Positions 7,734 to 18,467 of a stretch of 64,000 bases of DNA are shown here, piece after piece (positions within the stretch are counted from its first letter, which is position 1; every line of letters starts with the position of its first letter). A program made the position numbers and the translations under genes. The stretch is taken from contig NZ_UHDZ01000001.1 of NCBI RefSeq assembly GCF_900458815.1, positions 1,612,001 to 1,676,000 on the forward strand, in the 5' to 3' direction. The notes under the pieces are model-generated. The model did not search any database and had not been told where the DNA came from. It worked only from the letters and a program-made list of their open reading frames with translations. This DNA is from Staphylococcus saccharolyticus. Its GTDB lineage: Bacteria; Bacillota; Bacilli; Staphylococcales; Staphylococcaceae.

Positions 7734-9499
7734 TACTTTTTACCTCCTTTAGACTTACTAGTGTAATCACGTTTACGTGGTGGTATTAAACTTACATCAA
7801 CTGGCTCATAGGTAAATTCTGGTTTTTCAGTTTTACCATTATAATGTGCCATTGTCGTTTTTAACCATTCATCATCATTACGATCTGGGAATTCTGGTTT
7901 GTAGTGTGCACCACGAGATTCATTACGATTATATGCCCCGATAGTAATTACACGAGCCAATACTAGCATATTCCATAATTGACGAGTGAAGAATACCGCT
8001 TGATTACTCCAAGTTTGCGTATCTTCCATATCGATATCTTCATAGCGTTTCATCAATTCTTGGATTTTCTTATCTGTTTCTAATAATTTGTCGTTTTCAC
8101 GTACTACCGTTACATTAGCAGTCATGATTTCACCAAGTTCACGATGAAGTTTATATGCATTTTCAGAACCACGCATATTTAATAATTTATCGAAGCGTTC
8201 TTGTTCTTCTCTAACACGCGCTTCGTAAATACTGTCGTCTAATTCAGTGTAGGATTTTTCAATATTTTCAACGTATTTGATAGCATTAGGACCTGCAACA
8301 GTACCACCATAAATAGCTGAAAGTAATGAGTTAGCACCTAAGCGGTTACCACCATGTTGAGAGAAATCACATTCACCTGCGGCAAATAAACCTTTAATAT
8401 TCGTCATTTGATCATAATCTACGTATAAGCCTCCCATTGAGTAATGCACTGCTGGAAAGATTTTCATTGGAACTTTACGTGGATCATCGCCAGTGAATTT
8501 TTCATAAATTTCAATAATTCCACCTAATTTAACATCAAGTTCATGTGGATCCTTATGAGATAAGTCTAGGTAGAGCATGTTTTCACCGTTAATACCTAAT
8601 TTTTGATTAATACACACATCAAAAATTTCACGTGTTGCAATATCACGAGGTACTAAATTACCATAATTTGGATATTTCTCTTCTAAGAAGTACCATGGCT
8701 TACCATCTTTATAAGTCCATATACGTCCTCCTTCACCACGAGCAGATTCACTCATAAGACGTAATTTATCGTCACCTGGAATAGCTGTTGGGTGAATTTG
8801 AATAAATTCACCATTTGCATAAATCGCACCTTGTTGATATACGATAGATGCAGCAGATCCGGTATTAATCATAGAATTTGTAGTTTTACCAAATATAATA
8901 CCAGGACCACCAGTTGCCATAATCACAGCATCTGAACCAAAGGACTTAATTTCTGATGTAGTCATATTTTGGGCTACGATACCTCTTGTAGCATCCTCAT
9001 CATCTTTAACGATACCTAAAAATTCCCATCCTTCGTATTTCGTCACTAATCCGTCCACTTCAAATGAACGTACCTGTTCGTCAAGTGCGTAAAGTAATTG
9101 TTGACCTGTTGTTGCACCAGCAAAAGCTGTTCTATGATGAAGCGTACCACCGAAACGTCTAAAGTCTAATAAACCCTCTTTAGTTCTGTTAAACATGACC
9201 CCCATACGGTCTAACAAATGAATAATTTTCGGTGCAGCATCAGCCATGGCTTTAACAGGTGGTTGGTTAGCTAAGAAGTCTCCACCATACACTGTATCAT
9301 CGAAGTGAATCCATGGAGAATCGCCTTCACCTTTAGTATTTACCGCACCATTTATGCCACCTTGTGCACAAACAGAGTGCGAACGTTTAACAGGTACAAT
9401 TGAGAATAAATCTACATGTGCACCTTGTTCTGCCGCTTTAATTGTTGACATCAGACCGGCTAGTCCTCCACCAACAACAATAACTTTTTTCTCTGCCAT
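7733..9499 (-). CDS. sdhA: Succinate dehydrogenase flavoprotein subunit
   Basis: 588 residues. The FAD-binding GGGLAGL is at 9-15, and the region around the covalent-flavin histidine is SHSVCAQGGINGA (41-53). The catalytic segment HPTAIPGDDKLRLMSESARGEGG and the C-terminal HYKPEFPDRND are present. It oxidises succinate to fumarate in the TCA cycle at the inner face of the membrane. A 189-nt gap separates it from sdhC, whereas sdhB follows with a 1-nt overlap. The ATG at 9499 has AGGGGAGT upstream. Confidence 0.96.
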   Translation of the reverse strand: MAEKKVIVVGGGLAGLMSTIKAAEQGAHVDLFSIVPVKRSHSVCAQGGINGAVNTKGEGDSPWIHFDDTVYGGDFLANQPPVKAMADAAPKIIHLLDRMGVMFNRTKEGLLDFRRFGGTLHHRTAFAGATTGQQLLYALDEQVRSFEVDGLVTKYEGWEFLGIVKDDEDATRGIVAQNMTTSEIKSFGSDAVIMATGGPGIIFGKTTNSMINTGSAASIVYQQGAIYANGEFIQIHPTAIPGDDKLRLMSESARGEGGRIWTYKDGKPWYFLEEKYPNYGNLVPRDIATREIFDVCINQKLGINGENMLYLDLSHKDPHELDVKLGGIIEIYEKFTGDDPRKVPMKIFPAVHYSMGGLYVDYDQMTNIKGLFAAGECDFSQHGGNRLGANSLLSAIYGGTVAGPNAIKYVENIEKSYTELDDSIYEARVREEQERFDKLLNMRGSENAYKLHRELGEIMTANVTVVRENDKLLETDKKIQELMKRYEDIDMEDTQTWSNQAVFFTRQLWNMLVLARVITIGAYNRNESRGAHYKPEFPDRNDDEWLKTTMAHYNGKTEKPEFTYEPVDVSLIPPRKRDYTSKSKGGKK

Positions 9500-9621
9500 A
9501 GAAATGTCACTCCCCTGAATATTTAAATCTAAAGCTTCACCTTCTACCTTCTCTTAAGATATAACTGAAATAAATGCATCACTTTTTATACATTGGTTTT
9601 ATTAGATAAAGCTTTGATTGT

Positions 9622-9645
9622 AAAAGACTTTCGATATAGTCTTTC
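9622..9645 (-). other. Hairpin in the sdhC-sdhA spacer
   Basis: AAAGACT (9623-9629) pairs with AGTCTTT (9638-9644) in the otherwise empty 189-nt sdhC-sdhA spacer. Minus-strand RNA has only a short T run after it. It may be an RNA processing or partial attenuation site that sets the subunit ratio; this is inference. Confidence 0.45.
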
Positions 9646-9688
9646 TACTTTTAAAATTGCTATGTCGATAAGTTAAAAAGGTAACTAA

Positions 9689-10303
9689 TTACATGAATGC
9701 GATAATGGCTGAGACACCGATATATGAAATCACTAGGAATACAATTAATGAAATCCAAGTGAATACGCGTTGTGATTTCTTAGATTGTAAAAAGCCCCAT
9801 GTCACACAGAATGACCATAAACCATTAGCAAAATGGAACACAACCGCAACAACACATATAATATAGAAGATTGCCCATAAAGGATGTTGTAATGTTTCAT
9901 GCATTAAATTATAATCTACTGCTTTACCATAAAAAGCTTTTTGTAATCGAGTTTGCCATAAGTGCATTGCGATAAAAATAAATGCTAGAATACCACTTAC
10001 ACGTTGGAAGAAGAACATCCAGTTTCTAAATAAATAATAGTGACCGATGTTTTCTTTAGTTGTAAATGCAATATGTAAACCAAACAAACCATGGTAAAGT
10101 AATGGAATATAAATCAACACAAATTCAGCTATAATTAAAAATGGTAATGATTCCATAAAACCAGACGCCTTATTAAAAGCCTCTACTCCCTGTGTAGCTT
10201 GATGGTTTACCATTAAGTGAACGATTAAGAATGCACCTATTGGAATAACCCCTAATAACGAATGTAATCTTCTTAAGTAAAATTCGTTCTTTGATTGAGC
10301 CAA
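9689..10303 (-). CDS. sdhC: Succinate dehydrogenase cytochrome b558 subunit
   Basis: 204 residues with five hydrophobic segments (about 13-30, 53-75, 91-115, 137-165, 177-203), as in Firmicute SdhC. Histidines inside the segments (for example H13, H24, H28, H113) can ligate the two b haems. The start is TTG at 10303 with AGGGGGGAT upstream; no ATG fits. It anchors SdhAB in the membrane and reduces menaquinone. First gene of the operon. Confidence 0.93.
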   Translation of the reverse strand: MAQSKNEFYLRRLHSLLGVIPIGAFLIVHLMVNHQATQGVEAFNKASGFMESLPFLIIAEFVLIYIPLLYHGLFGLHIAFTTKENIGHYYLFRNWMFFFQRVSGILAFIFIAMHLWQTRLQKAFYGKAVDYNLMHETLQHPLWAIFYIICVVAVVFHFANGLWSFCVTWGFLQSKKSQRVFTWISLIVFLVISYIGVSAIIAFM

Positions 10304-10680
10304 AAAGATCCCCCCTACGAAACAAAATTTAAATTGCTAATTCTCCGAAAATTGTATGCAAAATGCCCTTAAATTCTATATAAAAGACTAGCATAACTTT
10401 ACTTCTTTATTTCGCACTTGAGAGACAGTAAAGCACCTAAAAATCAGAACGCTATATACACAAGTATTGCTTAAAAAGTAAAAAGCTAGTAATTGAATAG
10501 AATCATTTCGTTAAGTTGTGAAGATTCATAGTTGCATCAATCAACTGAATAGTGATAACAATTCTCATTTAGAAAACGTTTCCACACAACTTTAAAAAAA
10601 TTAGCTTTTGTTAACCATATTGTAACATTAATTTCATAATTTTTGGGTATGAGAATAACTCTCACACCCATTTTTTATAA
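10304..10680 (-). promoter_or_regulatory. sdhCAB upstream region with cre-like and Fur-like sites
   Basis: This 377-bp gap has no gene. AGAAAACGTTTCCA (10571-10584) is a near-palindromic cre-like box, expected because CcpA represses TCA genes on glucose. Directly beside it, TGATAACAATTCTCATT (10553-10569) resembles the staphylococcal Fur box TGATAATGATTATCATT, matching 14 of 17. A GGGTATGAGA/TCTCACACCC hairpin followed by T on the plus strand lies at 10645-10671, just beyond uvrC. The exact promoter is unclear. Confidence 0.45.
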
Positions 10681-12465
10681 TTATTTACTTTGTAATGCAT
10701 CTTGAAGAGTTTTAGCAACCTTCTCTGGTAAGCCAGACTTCCTCAATTCATCTAACGAAGCTTCTTTCATTTTCTTAATTGAACCAAATGTTCTTAAAAG
10801 CGCCGTTTTTCTTTTTGCACCTATACCGTCAATATCGTCTAGAACCGATTTCAAACCTGTTTTTTGTCTCGTTTGTCTATGGAACGTTATTGCAAAACGA
10901 TGCACTTCATCTTGGATACGATGCAATAAGTAAAAAGCTTGGCTATTTTTCTTTAAAGGTACGATTTCTGCACTTGCACCATACAATAATTCAGACGTTT
11001 GGTGTTTATCATTTTTTTGCAGTCCAGCAACAGGAATGTCTAATCCCAACTCATTTTCAAGAACGTCCATCACACCGTTCATGTGACCTTTACCTCCATC
11101 TACAATAATTAAATCTGGTAGTGGAAGACCTTCATTAAGTACTCGAGTGTATCGACGACGCACAACTTCACGCATTGATTTATAATCGTCAGGCCCTTCA
11201 ACAGTTTTAATTTTGTACTTACGATACCCTTTTTTATCAGGCTTGGCATCTACAAAAGTAACCATTGCAGATACCGGATCAACACCTTGAATATTAGAAT
11301 TATCAAAAGCTTCGATTCTAATTGGCGTTTGAATACCCATACGCTCTCCTAATTCTTCAATGGCTTTTATCGTTCTAGATTCATCTCTAGCGATTAGTTC
11401 AAATTTATTATCAAGTTGTACTTCCGCATTATGATTGGCTAAATCTATCATTTCTTTTTTAGCACCACGTGATGGTTGAATAATCTTTGTATCAACCACC
11501 GATTTAATAATATCTTTATCAAGATTTTTGGGGATATGGACTTCCTTAGGTAATAGATGCTGATTTAAACTATAAAACTGACCTATAAATGTATAAAACT
11601 CTTCTTCTTCTGTCTGCTGAATTGGAATCATTGTTGCATCACGTTTAATCATATTACCTTGTCTAATAAAGAATACTTGAACGCACATCCAACCTTTAGA
11701 GACGCTATAACCAAATACATCTCTCACAGTATTGTCCGTAGACATAATTTTTTGTTTTTTCGTTAAATTATGAATATGTTGAATCATATCTCTATATTCT
11801 TTTGCTTGCTCAAAATCGAGTTGCTCACTTGCTTTAGTCATTTGGTCATCTAAATTATTAAGTATTGTCTTATCTTCTCCATTTAGAAAATCCGTAATTT
11901 CTTTAGTCATTTGAGCATATTTGTCTAAATCCACATCATACACACATGGTCCCATACATTGCCCAATATAATAATAAAGACATAGCTTATCTGGCATATT
12001 ATCGCATTTTCTAAAAGGATAGATTCGATCAAGCAACTTTTTCGTTTCTTGAGCTGAATACGCATTTGGATAGGGCCCAAAATATTTACCTGTATTCTTC
12101 TTTACAGTACGTGTAACGAGTAACCGAGGATGCTTCTCTTTAGTAATCTTGATAAATGGATAACTTTTATCATCTTTTAATAGAATATTATACCGAGGTT
12201 GATATTGCTTAATAAGGTTTAATTCTAATAATAACGATTCTGTTTCACTAGATGTGACGATAAAATCGAAATTTCGAATTTCACTAACTAAACGTGTCGT
12301 TTTAGCATCATGTGCTCCAGTAAAATAAGAACGAAGTCGATTTCTCAGTTTCTTAGCTTTCCCAACATATATAACCTGTTCATTTCTATCCTTCATTAAA
12401 TAACAACCTGGCTCTAACGGAACTACATTTAGTTTTTCTTTAATTTTCTTTTGATAGTCCTCCAA
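10681..12465 (-). CDS. uvrC: Excinuclease ABC subunit C
   Basis: 594 residues from a TTG start at 12465 ([13 protein letters not shown]), which has AAGGAGGAG upstream and matches the S. aureus start; the open frame extends 15 codons further but without support. The GIY-YIG nuclease domain is at about 10-95 (CYLMKD, VIYVGKA). The Cys-rich [13 protein letters not shown] segment, the UVR helix near 200-235, the RNase H-like 5' nuclease domain ([11 protein letters not shown]) and C-terminal HhH motifs follow. It makes the dual incisions in nucleotide excision repair with UvrAB. The trxA terminator separates it from trxA. Confidence 0.95.
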   Translation of the reverse strand: MEDYQKKIKEKLNVVPLEPGCYLMKDRNEQVIYVGKAKKLRNRLRSYFTGAHDAKTTRLVSEIRNFDFIVTSSETESLLLELNLIKQYQPRYNILLKDDKSYPFIKITKEKHPRLLVTRTVKKNTGKYFGPYPNAYSAQETKKLLDRIYPFRKCDNMPDKLCLYYYIGQCMGPCVYDVDLDKYAQMTKEITDFLNGEDKTILNNLDDQMTKASEQLDFEQAKEYRDMIQHIHNLTKKQKIMSTDNTVRDVFGYSVSKGWMCVQVFFIRQGNMIKRDATMIPIQQTEEEEFYTFIGQFYSLNQHLLPKEVHIPKNLDKDIIKSVVDTKIIQPSRGAKKEMIDLANHNAEVQLDNKFELIARDESRTIKAIEELGERMGIQTPIRIEAFDNSNIQGVDPVSAMVTFVDAKPDKKGYRKYKIKTVEGPDDYKSMREVVRRRYTRVLNEGLPLPDLIIVDGGKGHMNGVMDVLENELGLDIPVAGLQKNDKHQTSELLYGASAEIVPLKKNSQAFYLLHRIQDEVHRFAITFHRQTRQKTGLKSVLDDIDGIGAKRKTALLRTFGSIKKMKEASLDELRKSGLPEKVAKTLQDALQSK

Positions 12466-12517
12466 GATACTCCTCCTTTCGATGTTTTTTGAAAATGAAC
12501 TTTTGAACAAAATAAAG

Positions 12518-12552
12518 CTGGAGCAATTACTAAATGTAATGCCCCAGTCTTT
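12518..12552 (-). terminator. Terminator of trxA
   Basis: CTGGAGCAATTAC (12518-12530) pairs imperfectly with GTAATGCCCCAG (12536-12547). T-rich sequence follows in the minus direction. Confidence 0.75.
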
Positions 12553-12566
12553 TAATTATGTCATTC

Positions 12567-12881
12567 TTATAGATGTTTATCTAATACTTCTGCTAAGTTT
12601 TCTTTAGATTGGAATCCTACAACTTTATCAACTGGTTCGCCATCTTTAAATACGATTAAAGTTGGAATACTCATTACTTCATATTTTGCAGCAGTTGATG
12701 GATTTTCGTCTACATCTAATTTTAAAATATCAGCTTTACCATCATAATCCCCTGCTAATTCTTCTAAAACTGGTGCAATCATTTTACAAGGTCCACACCA
12801 AGTAGCCCAAAAATCAACTAATTTGACACCAGATTCAATTTTACTATCAAAATCAGAATCAGTTACTTTTACGATTGCCAT
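12567..12881 (-). CDS. trxA: Thioredoxin
   Basis: 104 residues from the ATG at 12881. AAGGAGGA is 8-9 nt upstream, whereas an earlier in-frame TTG touches the ribosome-binding site. The active site WCGPC is at 28-32, with D23 and the cis-proline loop SIPTL conserved. It is a general cytosolic disulfide reductase, with TrxB elsewhere. Closely matches S. aureus TrxA. Confidence 0.97.
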   Translation of the reverse strand: MAIVKVTDSDFDSKIESGVKLVDFWATWCGPCKMIAPVLEELAGDYDGKADILKLDVDENPSTAAKYEVMSIPTLIVFKDGEPVDKVVGFQSKENLAEVLDKHL

Positions 12882-13080
12882 AAATGCCAATCCTCCTTAT
12901 TTTTTAAATGATGAGCAAATTATAACAGACTTTAAAGACAATTGCATCGCTATTGCTCAATTAAAGTGCCAAAATTCTACTTGCTCTATTCTATCATTCC
13001 TATTATCTAACAATAATGGATTCATTGTACGTTATTTTCTAAAAAATCAAATACAGTGCTTCCGTTATTTTGATAATCAT

Positions 13081-15429
13081 TTATTTAAGTTCAACTACGG
13101 TTACACCAAAGCCACCCTCACTTGGCATACCACCTCTGAAATGACTCACACTTTTATGTTTTTTCAAATGTTGTTGAACGCCTTTTTGAAGTGCACCTGT
13201 ACCTTTACCGTGAATGATATAAACTTGTTCATAGTTTCTTAGTACCGCTTGGTCTAAATATTGATCTAATTCAACTAATGCTTCTTCATAACGATAACCT
13301 CTTAAATCTAATTCAGTCTTAATCGTCTGTCTATGATGTCTTGTAACCATTTTAGTTGGTTTTTCTTTTTTCTTTTTCGTTTTTTCTAAATCTTCAAGGG
13401 GTAATTTCATTTTAATAATACCCATTTGAACAACCGCTTCTTCATCGTCTACAAGTTCAAGTACTTCACCTTTTTGTCCGTAAGAGAGTACTTTCACTTC
13501 GTCACCAGCATTAATTCTATCGTATTTTTTCTTCTGGACATTTTGTTTTATTGATGTCGCTTCATATTGATTATCGAGTTGCTTTTTCTTATCAATTAAT
13601 TCATGTTCTTTGACCTCTGCACCCTTATGTTCTCTAAGATTTCTTAGTTCTTTAAGAATCTCATCGGCTTCTTTAGTGGCTGATTTTACACGTTGGTTAG
13701 CTTTCTCTTTTGCTTCATTCATTAATAATTTCTCATAATTTTGATATTGCTGATACTGTTTCGATAATTCATCATGTATATTTTCAGCTTCACGAACAAG
13801 TCGCTCTAATTCAATACGTTGTTGATCAACACGTTTTGAATTCTTTTCTAAAGATTCTATCATTGCATTGATTTCTTGTTCATCCGTACCTATCATCGTC
13901 TTGGCTTTGTTGATAATGTTAAGATTGAGTCCTAATTTTTTAGAAATATCAAACGCGTTTGATCGACCTGGTACCCCCATTAACAATTTATAAGTCGGAC
14001 TCAAAGTATCGACATCAAATTCAACGCTCGCATTCATCACACCTTCACGGTTATAACTATACGCTTTTAATTCAGGATAATGTGTCGTCGCCATAACTAG
14101 AGATCCTAAATTACGTACATAATCTAAAATACTCATAGCCAAAGCTGCACCTTCGCTAGGATCAGTGCCGGCACCTAATTCATCAAAAAGAATTAAACTG
14201 TTTTTATCTGCCTCATGTAGAATGTCTACTATATTTTTCATATGCGATGAGAATGTTGATAACGACTGTTCAATGGATTGTTCATCACCAATATCGCAAT
14301 ATACATTTTCAAATACGCTTAATTGACTTCCATCTAATGTTGGCACTAACAACCCAGATTGAGCCATTATTATAATTAAACCTAATGTTTTGAGTGTAAC
14401 TGTCTTACCACCCGTATTAGGTCCAGTAATAATAACTGTTTCGATATCTTCAATAAACTCAATTGTATTTGCAACAACTGTGTCTCTTTCTAATAATGGG
14501 TGAAAGGCATTAGGTAAATAAACTGTTCTTTCCTTATTAAAGGTAGGCTTCGTCCCTTTAATCGTGTGTGCATATCGTGCCTTAGCTGTTAGAAAATCGA
14601 TTTGCCCCATCACCGATTCAGCGACTATTAACGCATCTGCTTCAACCGAAACACTCCCAGTTAATTCGGTTAAAATGCGTTCTCGTTCAACAGCTTCATC
14701 ATTACGCAAATGACTAATTTGATTATTCATTTCAACAACAGAACTTGGTTCAATATAAAGCGTTTGACCAGATGCAGATTGATCATGCACAATACCATTA
14801 AAATCTTGTCGATATTCTGCTTTTACAGGAATTACATTGCGATCATTTCGCACTGTAACAATGGCATCGGATAATTTCTTTTGATTATCTTGACTTTTAA
14901 CAATAAGATCTAAATTTTGTCGAATACGTTGATTCGTACTTGAGATTTTACTTCTGATACCCTGTAACATATAACTTGCATGATCAAATAAATCATGAGT
15001 ATCACACTTATCGTTAATTTCTTTAAATAAATCTGTCAACACCGGTAGTTGGTTCATTTTGTCATCTAGAATGGGATACTTAACTTCTTCATCTTCTTCT
15101 AAAAGTTGATTGTAAGACGTTTTAAATTGATTTTGTACTTGAACTAAATGTTTAATTAAGTTTAGTTCCATAACATTAAGTACACCACCAATAGTCGCTC
15201 TGTGTATAAGTGGTGTTACTTTAGCTAAACCACTCAAACTTGGCAATCGATATTTATTGTATATTTGTGAGATTTCATCTGTTTCGTTCATTTGAAAGAC
15301 AGCAGTATCGTAATCACTGACGGGAGACATCGCTTGAACCTTTTCACGGCCTAAATCACTTATTGTTTCTTCAGCAACTAATGATTTAATTTTATTGAAT
15401 TCCAAGACATCTAATGTTTTTTGTCTCAT
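13081..15429 (-). CDS. mutS2: Endonuclease MutS2
   Basis: 782 residues. MutS core and clamp, then the ATPase with Walker [11 protein letters not shown] near 333-342 and Walker [15 protein letters not shown] long charged coiled coil (about 510-620), a KOW-like segment and a C-terminal Smr domain ([18 protein letters not shown]) follow. It has no mismatch-recognition domain. MutS2 acts on branched DNA and in ribosome collision rescue in Bacillus. It lies 9 nt after polX and is probably cotranscribed with it. Confidence 0.96.
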   Translation of the reverse strand: MRQKTLDVLEFNKIKSLVAEETISDLGREKVQAMSPVSDYDTAVFQMNETDEISQIYNKYRLPSLSGLAKVTPLIHRATIGGVLNVMELNLIKHLVQVQNQFKTSYNQLLEEDEEVKYPILDDKMNQLPVLTDLFKEINDKCDTHDLFDHASYMLQGIRSKISSTNQRIRQNLDLIVKSQDNQKKLSDAIVTVRNDRNVIPVKAEYRQDFNGIVHDQSASGQTLYIEPSSVVEMNNQISHLRNDEAVERERILTELTGSVSVEADALIVAESVMGQIDFLTAKARYAHTIKGTKPTFNKERTVYLPNAFHPLLERDTVVANTIEFIEDIETVIITGPNTGGKTVTLKTLGLIIIMAQSGLLVPTLDGSQLSVFENVYCDIGDEQSIEQSLSTFSSHMKNIVDILHEADKNSLILFDELGAGTDPSEGAALAMSILDYVRNLGSLVMATTHYPELKAYSYNREGVMNASVEFDVDTLSPTYKLLMGVPGRSNAFDISKKLGLNLNIINKAKTMIGTDEQEINAMIESLEKNSKRVDQQRIELERLVREAENIHDELSKQYQQYQNYEKLLMNEAKEKANQRVKSATKEADEILKELRNLREHKGAEVKEHELIDKKKQLDNQYEATSIKQNVQKKKYDRINAGDEVKVLSYGQKGEVLELVDDEEAVVQMGIIKMKLPLEDLEKTKKKKEKPTKMVTRHHRQTIKTELDLRGYRYEEALVELDQYLDQAVLRNYEQVYIIHGKGTGALQKGVQQHLKKHKSVSHFRGGMPSEGGFGVTVVELK

Positions 15430-15438
15430 GCAATCCCT

Positions 15439-17148
15439 CTATTTCTTCATTTTATTCGTCTTAATTAATGTTTTAAATTCATCTCTAGTCATTGTATTAA
15501 TAACTCTTTCTTTGTTAACAAACCCTTTTTGAGCAGTAGCTACACCATATTTCATAAACTCAAGATGATCAGTATGATGCGCATCAGTATTAATTGTTAA
15601 TTTTACATTTGAATATTTACGTACAATTTCTGTGTTTAAATCTAAACGATTAGGATTTGAATTAATTTCTAAAAATGTGTTCGTTTCTTCAGCTAGTTGT
15701 ATTAATTTCTCTATATTAGTCTTGTAACCTTGACGACGTCCAATAATTCGACCTGTTGGATGTGCAATATGTCTAACATAGGGATTTTTACAGGCTACTT
15801 CTAAACGTTTCATTATTTCTTTTTCGGACTGATTAAAACTTTGATGTATGGCAGCTATAACATAATCAAGTTGCGCTAATACGACATTATCATAATCTAA
15901 TGTGCCATCTGGTAAAATATCCATTTCTGTACCTGAATAAATATCTATTTCTTTATATTCTTCATTTAATTGTTTAATTTCTTCATTTTGACGTAGCAAG
16001 CGTTCCACTTTCAAACCATTCGCTACTTTGAGACTTTGTGAATGATCAGTTATGACCATAAATTGATAACCCTTTGTGATATTTGCCTCAACCATTTCTC
16101 TAATTGAAAATGCACCATCACTATAAGTCGTATGCATATGGATATCACCATTGATATCATCTAATTTAACGATATGACTCAAATCTTTGTCAAATTCGCT
16201 ACCATCTTCACGCATAGCTGGTGCAATCCAATTCACTCCAAAATGTTCATAAATGGCCGCTTCACTTTGTAATTGTAATAAATTACCATCTGATTGTTCT
16301 ATACCATATTCGCTTACTTTTTCATTACGTTCTTTAGCCAATTGTCGAATGCGAATATTATGCTCTTTAGAACCAGTAAAGTGTTGCAGTGTATGATAAA
16401 ATGCAGCAGGTTCAATTAATCTAAAATCTACTCCAATCGTTTCATCATCATAAGAAAGTTCTAATGAAATTTTTGTATCTCCTACAGCAACCTCTTTTAC
16501 TTTATTAGGAATGTTTAATAATTGTTGTTGCACTTTTTCAGAGTGAGATGTACTTATAATAAAGTCTAAATCTTTACTCATTTCTTTATATCGTCTAAAA
16601 CTTCCAGCTGAAGAAAACTTATCAACATCTTCAAGCTGTTCAATAAATTGAATGATTTCGTTATTTAAACCTCTCATTTGGTTGACAGGATAGCGATCTT
16701 TTTTAGCACCAAGCACTTTGACTGCATCTAAGATATTTTGCTCTGTTTTCTTAGCGAAACCACTTAACTCACTCACTTTACCTTCTTCACATGCTTTTTG
16801 CAGACTTGTTTTATCAATAATATGAAGTTCTTTATACAGTTTAGCAATTTTTTTACTACCTAATCCTTGAATTTTTAATAATGGAAGTAAACCTTCAGGC
16901 ACTTCTTTTTGAAGTTGCATAAGCGTTGTTGATTCGCCCTTGTCCTTAAATTCATTAATGACATCACCCACACCTTTACCAATTCCTTTAAGTTCAGTGA
17001 CATCTTCTATTTCATCTAAAGGACGCTCGTCAATTTCTAAGCTTTGTGCTGCTTTTCTATAAGCAGACACTTTAAAAGTATTTTCTCCTTTTAACTCCAC
17101 ATATGTCGCAATTTTTTCTAATAAGCGTATTACATCTTTTTTAGTCAT
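15439..17148 (-). CDS. polX: DNA polymerase X family protein (PolX) with PHP domain
   Basis: 569 residues from the ATG at 17148 (MTKKDVIRLLEKIA), preceded by GGAGAG. The N-terminal HhH/lyase region (1-130), the nucleotidyltransferase centre with GSFRRYKEMSKDLDF and the paired Asp, and the PHP phosphoesterase domain (DIHMHTTYSDG, HPTGRIIGR, NTDAHH) are all present. It fills short gaps and trims 3' ends in base excision repair. Same order polX-mutS2 as in Bacillus. Confidence 0.94.
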   Translation of the reverse strand: MTKKDVIRLLEKIATYVELKGENTFKVSAYRKAAQSLEIDERPLDEIEDVTELKGIGKGVGDVINEFKDKGESTTLMQLQKEVPEGLLPLLKIQGLGSKKIAKLYKELHIIDKTSLQKACEEGKVSELSGFAKKTEQNILDAVKVLGAKKDRYPVNQMRGLNNEIIQFIEQLEDVDKFSSAGSFRRYKEMSKDLDFIISTSHSEKVQQQLLNIPNKVKEVAVGDTKISLELSYDDETIGVDFRLIEPAAFYHTLQHFTGSKEHNIRIRQLAKERNEKVSEYGIEQSDGNLLQLQSEAAIYEHFGVNWIAPAMREDGSEFDKDLSHIVKLDDINGDIHMHTTYSDGAFSIREMVEANITKGYQFMVITDHSQSLKVANGLKVERLLRQNEEIKQLNEEYKEIDIYSGTEMDILPDGTLDYDNVVLAQLDYVIAAIHQSFNQSEKEIMKRLEVACKNPYVRHIAHPTGRIIGRRQGYKTNIEKLIQLAEETNTFLEINSNPNRLDLNTEIVRKYSNVKLTINTDAHHTDHLEFMKYGVATAQKGFVNKERVINTMTRDEFKTLIKTNKMKK

Positions 17149-17162
17149 ATACATCTCTCCAT

Positions 17163-17212
17163 AAAAAGAAGACCAGGACACAACATTAAAGTTCGATTTT
17201 ATCCTGACCTCA
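17163..17212 (-). terminator. Terminator between the cvpA-like gene and polX
   Basis: On the minus strand AGGTCAGGA pairs with TCCTGGTCT using two G-U pairs, then a TTCTTTTT tail follows. The wobbles only work in minus-strand RNA. Confidence 0.7.
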
Positions 17213-17222
17213 TATCATTGAT

Positions 17223-17744
17223 TTACAAATTTAAAATAAAATGTGAAATAATTGGTGTTCCAATAATTATTCTTTTACTAATGAATGATTGCATAAATTG
17301 ATTTTGAATAAACGTATGAGGATACAATGACAATGCGTAAAGTCCTATTTGTATAATAACAACTGCTATTACTAATCCTAAAATGACGCCACCAATACGA
17401 CTCACTAAATGTATTTTTTTATACGCTACTGTGTTATCAAACGAAACAATAACAAGATATAAAATAAGCTTACAAATGATAGCTATAACCAAAAACCCAA
17501 TAATTTTTTCAAACCTTAATTGCAAATAATCATATTGAATTGCATAGTTCGTATCATATGCCACTGTTTTGGGAAATGGTAAAAAAACAATTAATCTTTG
17601 TGCAATAGCAACATAGAACTGTGACGCAATCCATAAAGATACAATTGTTGAAGTAGAATGTAATGTCGATAGCCAAAATCCTCTCCGAAATCCAATCATC
17701 ATGAAATAACCGAAGATGATTAGAACAATAAAATCAATCAGCAT
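17223..17744 (-). CDS. CvpA-family membrane protein
   Basis: 173 residues with four predicted membrane helices (about 2-20, 28-50, 80-105, 115-140), typical of the CvpA/colicin V production family. The ATG abuts the zapA stop (17745) with no gap, so translation is coupled. The zapA-cvpA-polX-mutS2 order is conserved in Firmicutes. The exact role is unknown. Confidence 0.85.
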   Translation of the reverse strand: MLIDFIVLIIFGYFMMIGFRRGFWLSTLHSTSTIVSLWIASQFYVAIAQRLIVFLPFPKTVAYDTNYAIQYDYLQLRFEKIIGFLVIAIICKLILYLVIVSFDNTVAYKKIHLVSRIGGVILGLVIAVVIIQIGLYALSLYPHTFIQNQFMQSFISKRIIIGTPIISHFILNL

Positions 17745-18011
17745 CTAATCTTCACTTTGTTTTAATTGATTAATTTCTTGCTGTAAACGACGATTTTCTT
17801 CTTCCAACATTACTTTCTCGTGCATTATATTAACTGATGTTAAAATCGATTTACGTGTTGTATCTAAGCCTGCTGATTTTTGACCTAACTCTTGCATTTT
17901 TTCATCTACAAGATGTGCAACATACCGAATATGTTCAGGACTGTCTTCGCCAATGATTGTGAAATGTTGATCGTTGATCGTAACATTTATTCTATTTTTA
18001 AATTCACCCAT
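17745..18011 (-). CDS. zapA: Cell division protein ZapA
   Basis: 88 residues. The N-terminal beta-hairpin (KNRINVTINDQHFTIIG) and the long C-terminal coiled coil (about 48-88, LEEENRRLQQEINQLKQ) are typical of ZapA, which cross-links FtsZ protofilaments at midcell. Promoter-proximal gene of the zapA-cvpA pair. Confidence 0.92.
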   Translation of the reverse strand: MGEFKNRINVTINDQHFTIIGEDSPEHIRYVAHLVDEKMQELGQKSAGLDTTRKSILTSVNIMHEKVMLEEENRRLQQEINQLKQSED

Positions 18012-18074
18012 ACTAAATTGCTCCTGACCTTATATTTAAATGACTTTAACCTTCTTTTGTTTTATCCTAATTAA

Positions 18075-18467
18075 TCTAGTTTTAAAATATTAATATGATT
18101 AAATCTTTAATTTTACTTATCAACATACATTATACATGAGTGCTAATAAATATGTAAGTGTCTGTTCTTAAAGAATTAAGCCAAGTGATAGTAAGACAGA
18201 ACTCTTTCTAAATTCGTAAGCTCAACTCCGATTCCTTGCTTACATGGTCTGGGGAATTTTTAAGAAAAATTTTGGGGTTAGAAACTATATTAAAAAAATT
18301 AATAGGAGCTCATTTTCAATTCAGTCAACTGATGCAAAATTACTAATGTATTTACAGATAATATCTATGACCCATACTTTAATTATTCAACATGGCCAAT
18401 AATGTCATCCTAAATAAATTTTGATAAAATAAAATGAATACTCATCCAAAAAGCGAGGATTTAATTA
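18075..18467. repeat. Intergenic region with a degraded staphylococcal repeat
   Basis: The zapA-rnhC intergenic gap (18012-18467) has no gene. The block from about 18160 to 18345 resembles the repeat at 29130-29330: both contain a Ser/Leu-codon-free AT-rich body, a GGGG core and the exact word TTTTCAATTCAGTCA (18312-18326 here). It looks like a decayed copy of a family of intergenic palindromic elements. The rest is the divergent promoter region of zapA and rnhC. Confidence 0.5.

Noticed and set aside
10645-10671. Terminator of uvrC
   Set aside because: The hairpin has its T run on the plus strand, the wrong side for minus-strand uvrC; I list it only within the sdh upstream region.
12823-13242. 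A 139-residue plus-strand frame across the trxA promoter
   Set aside because: It overlaps both trxA and mutS2 on the opposite strand and has no support.
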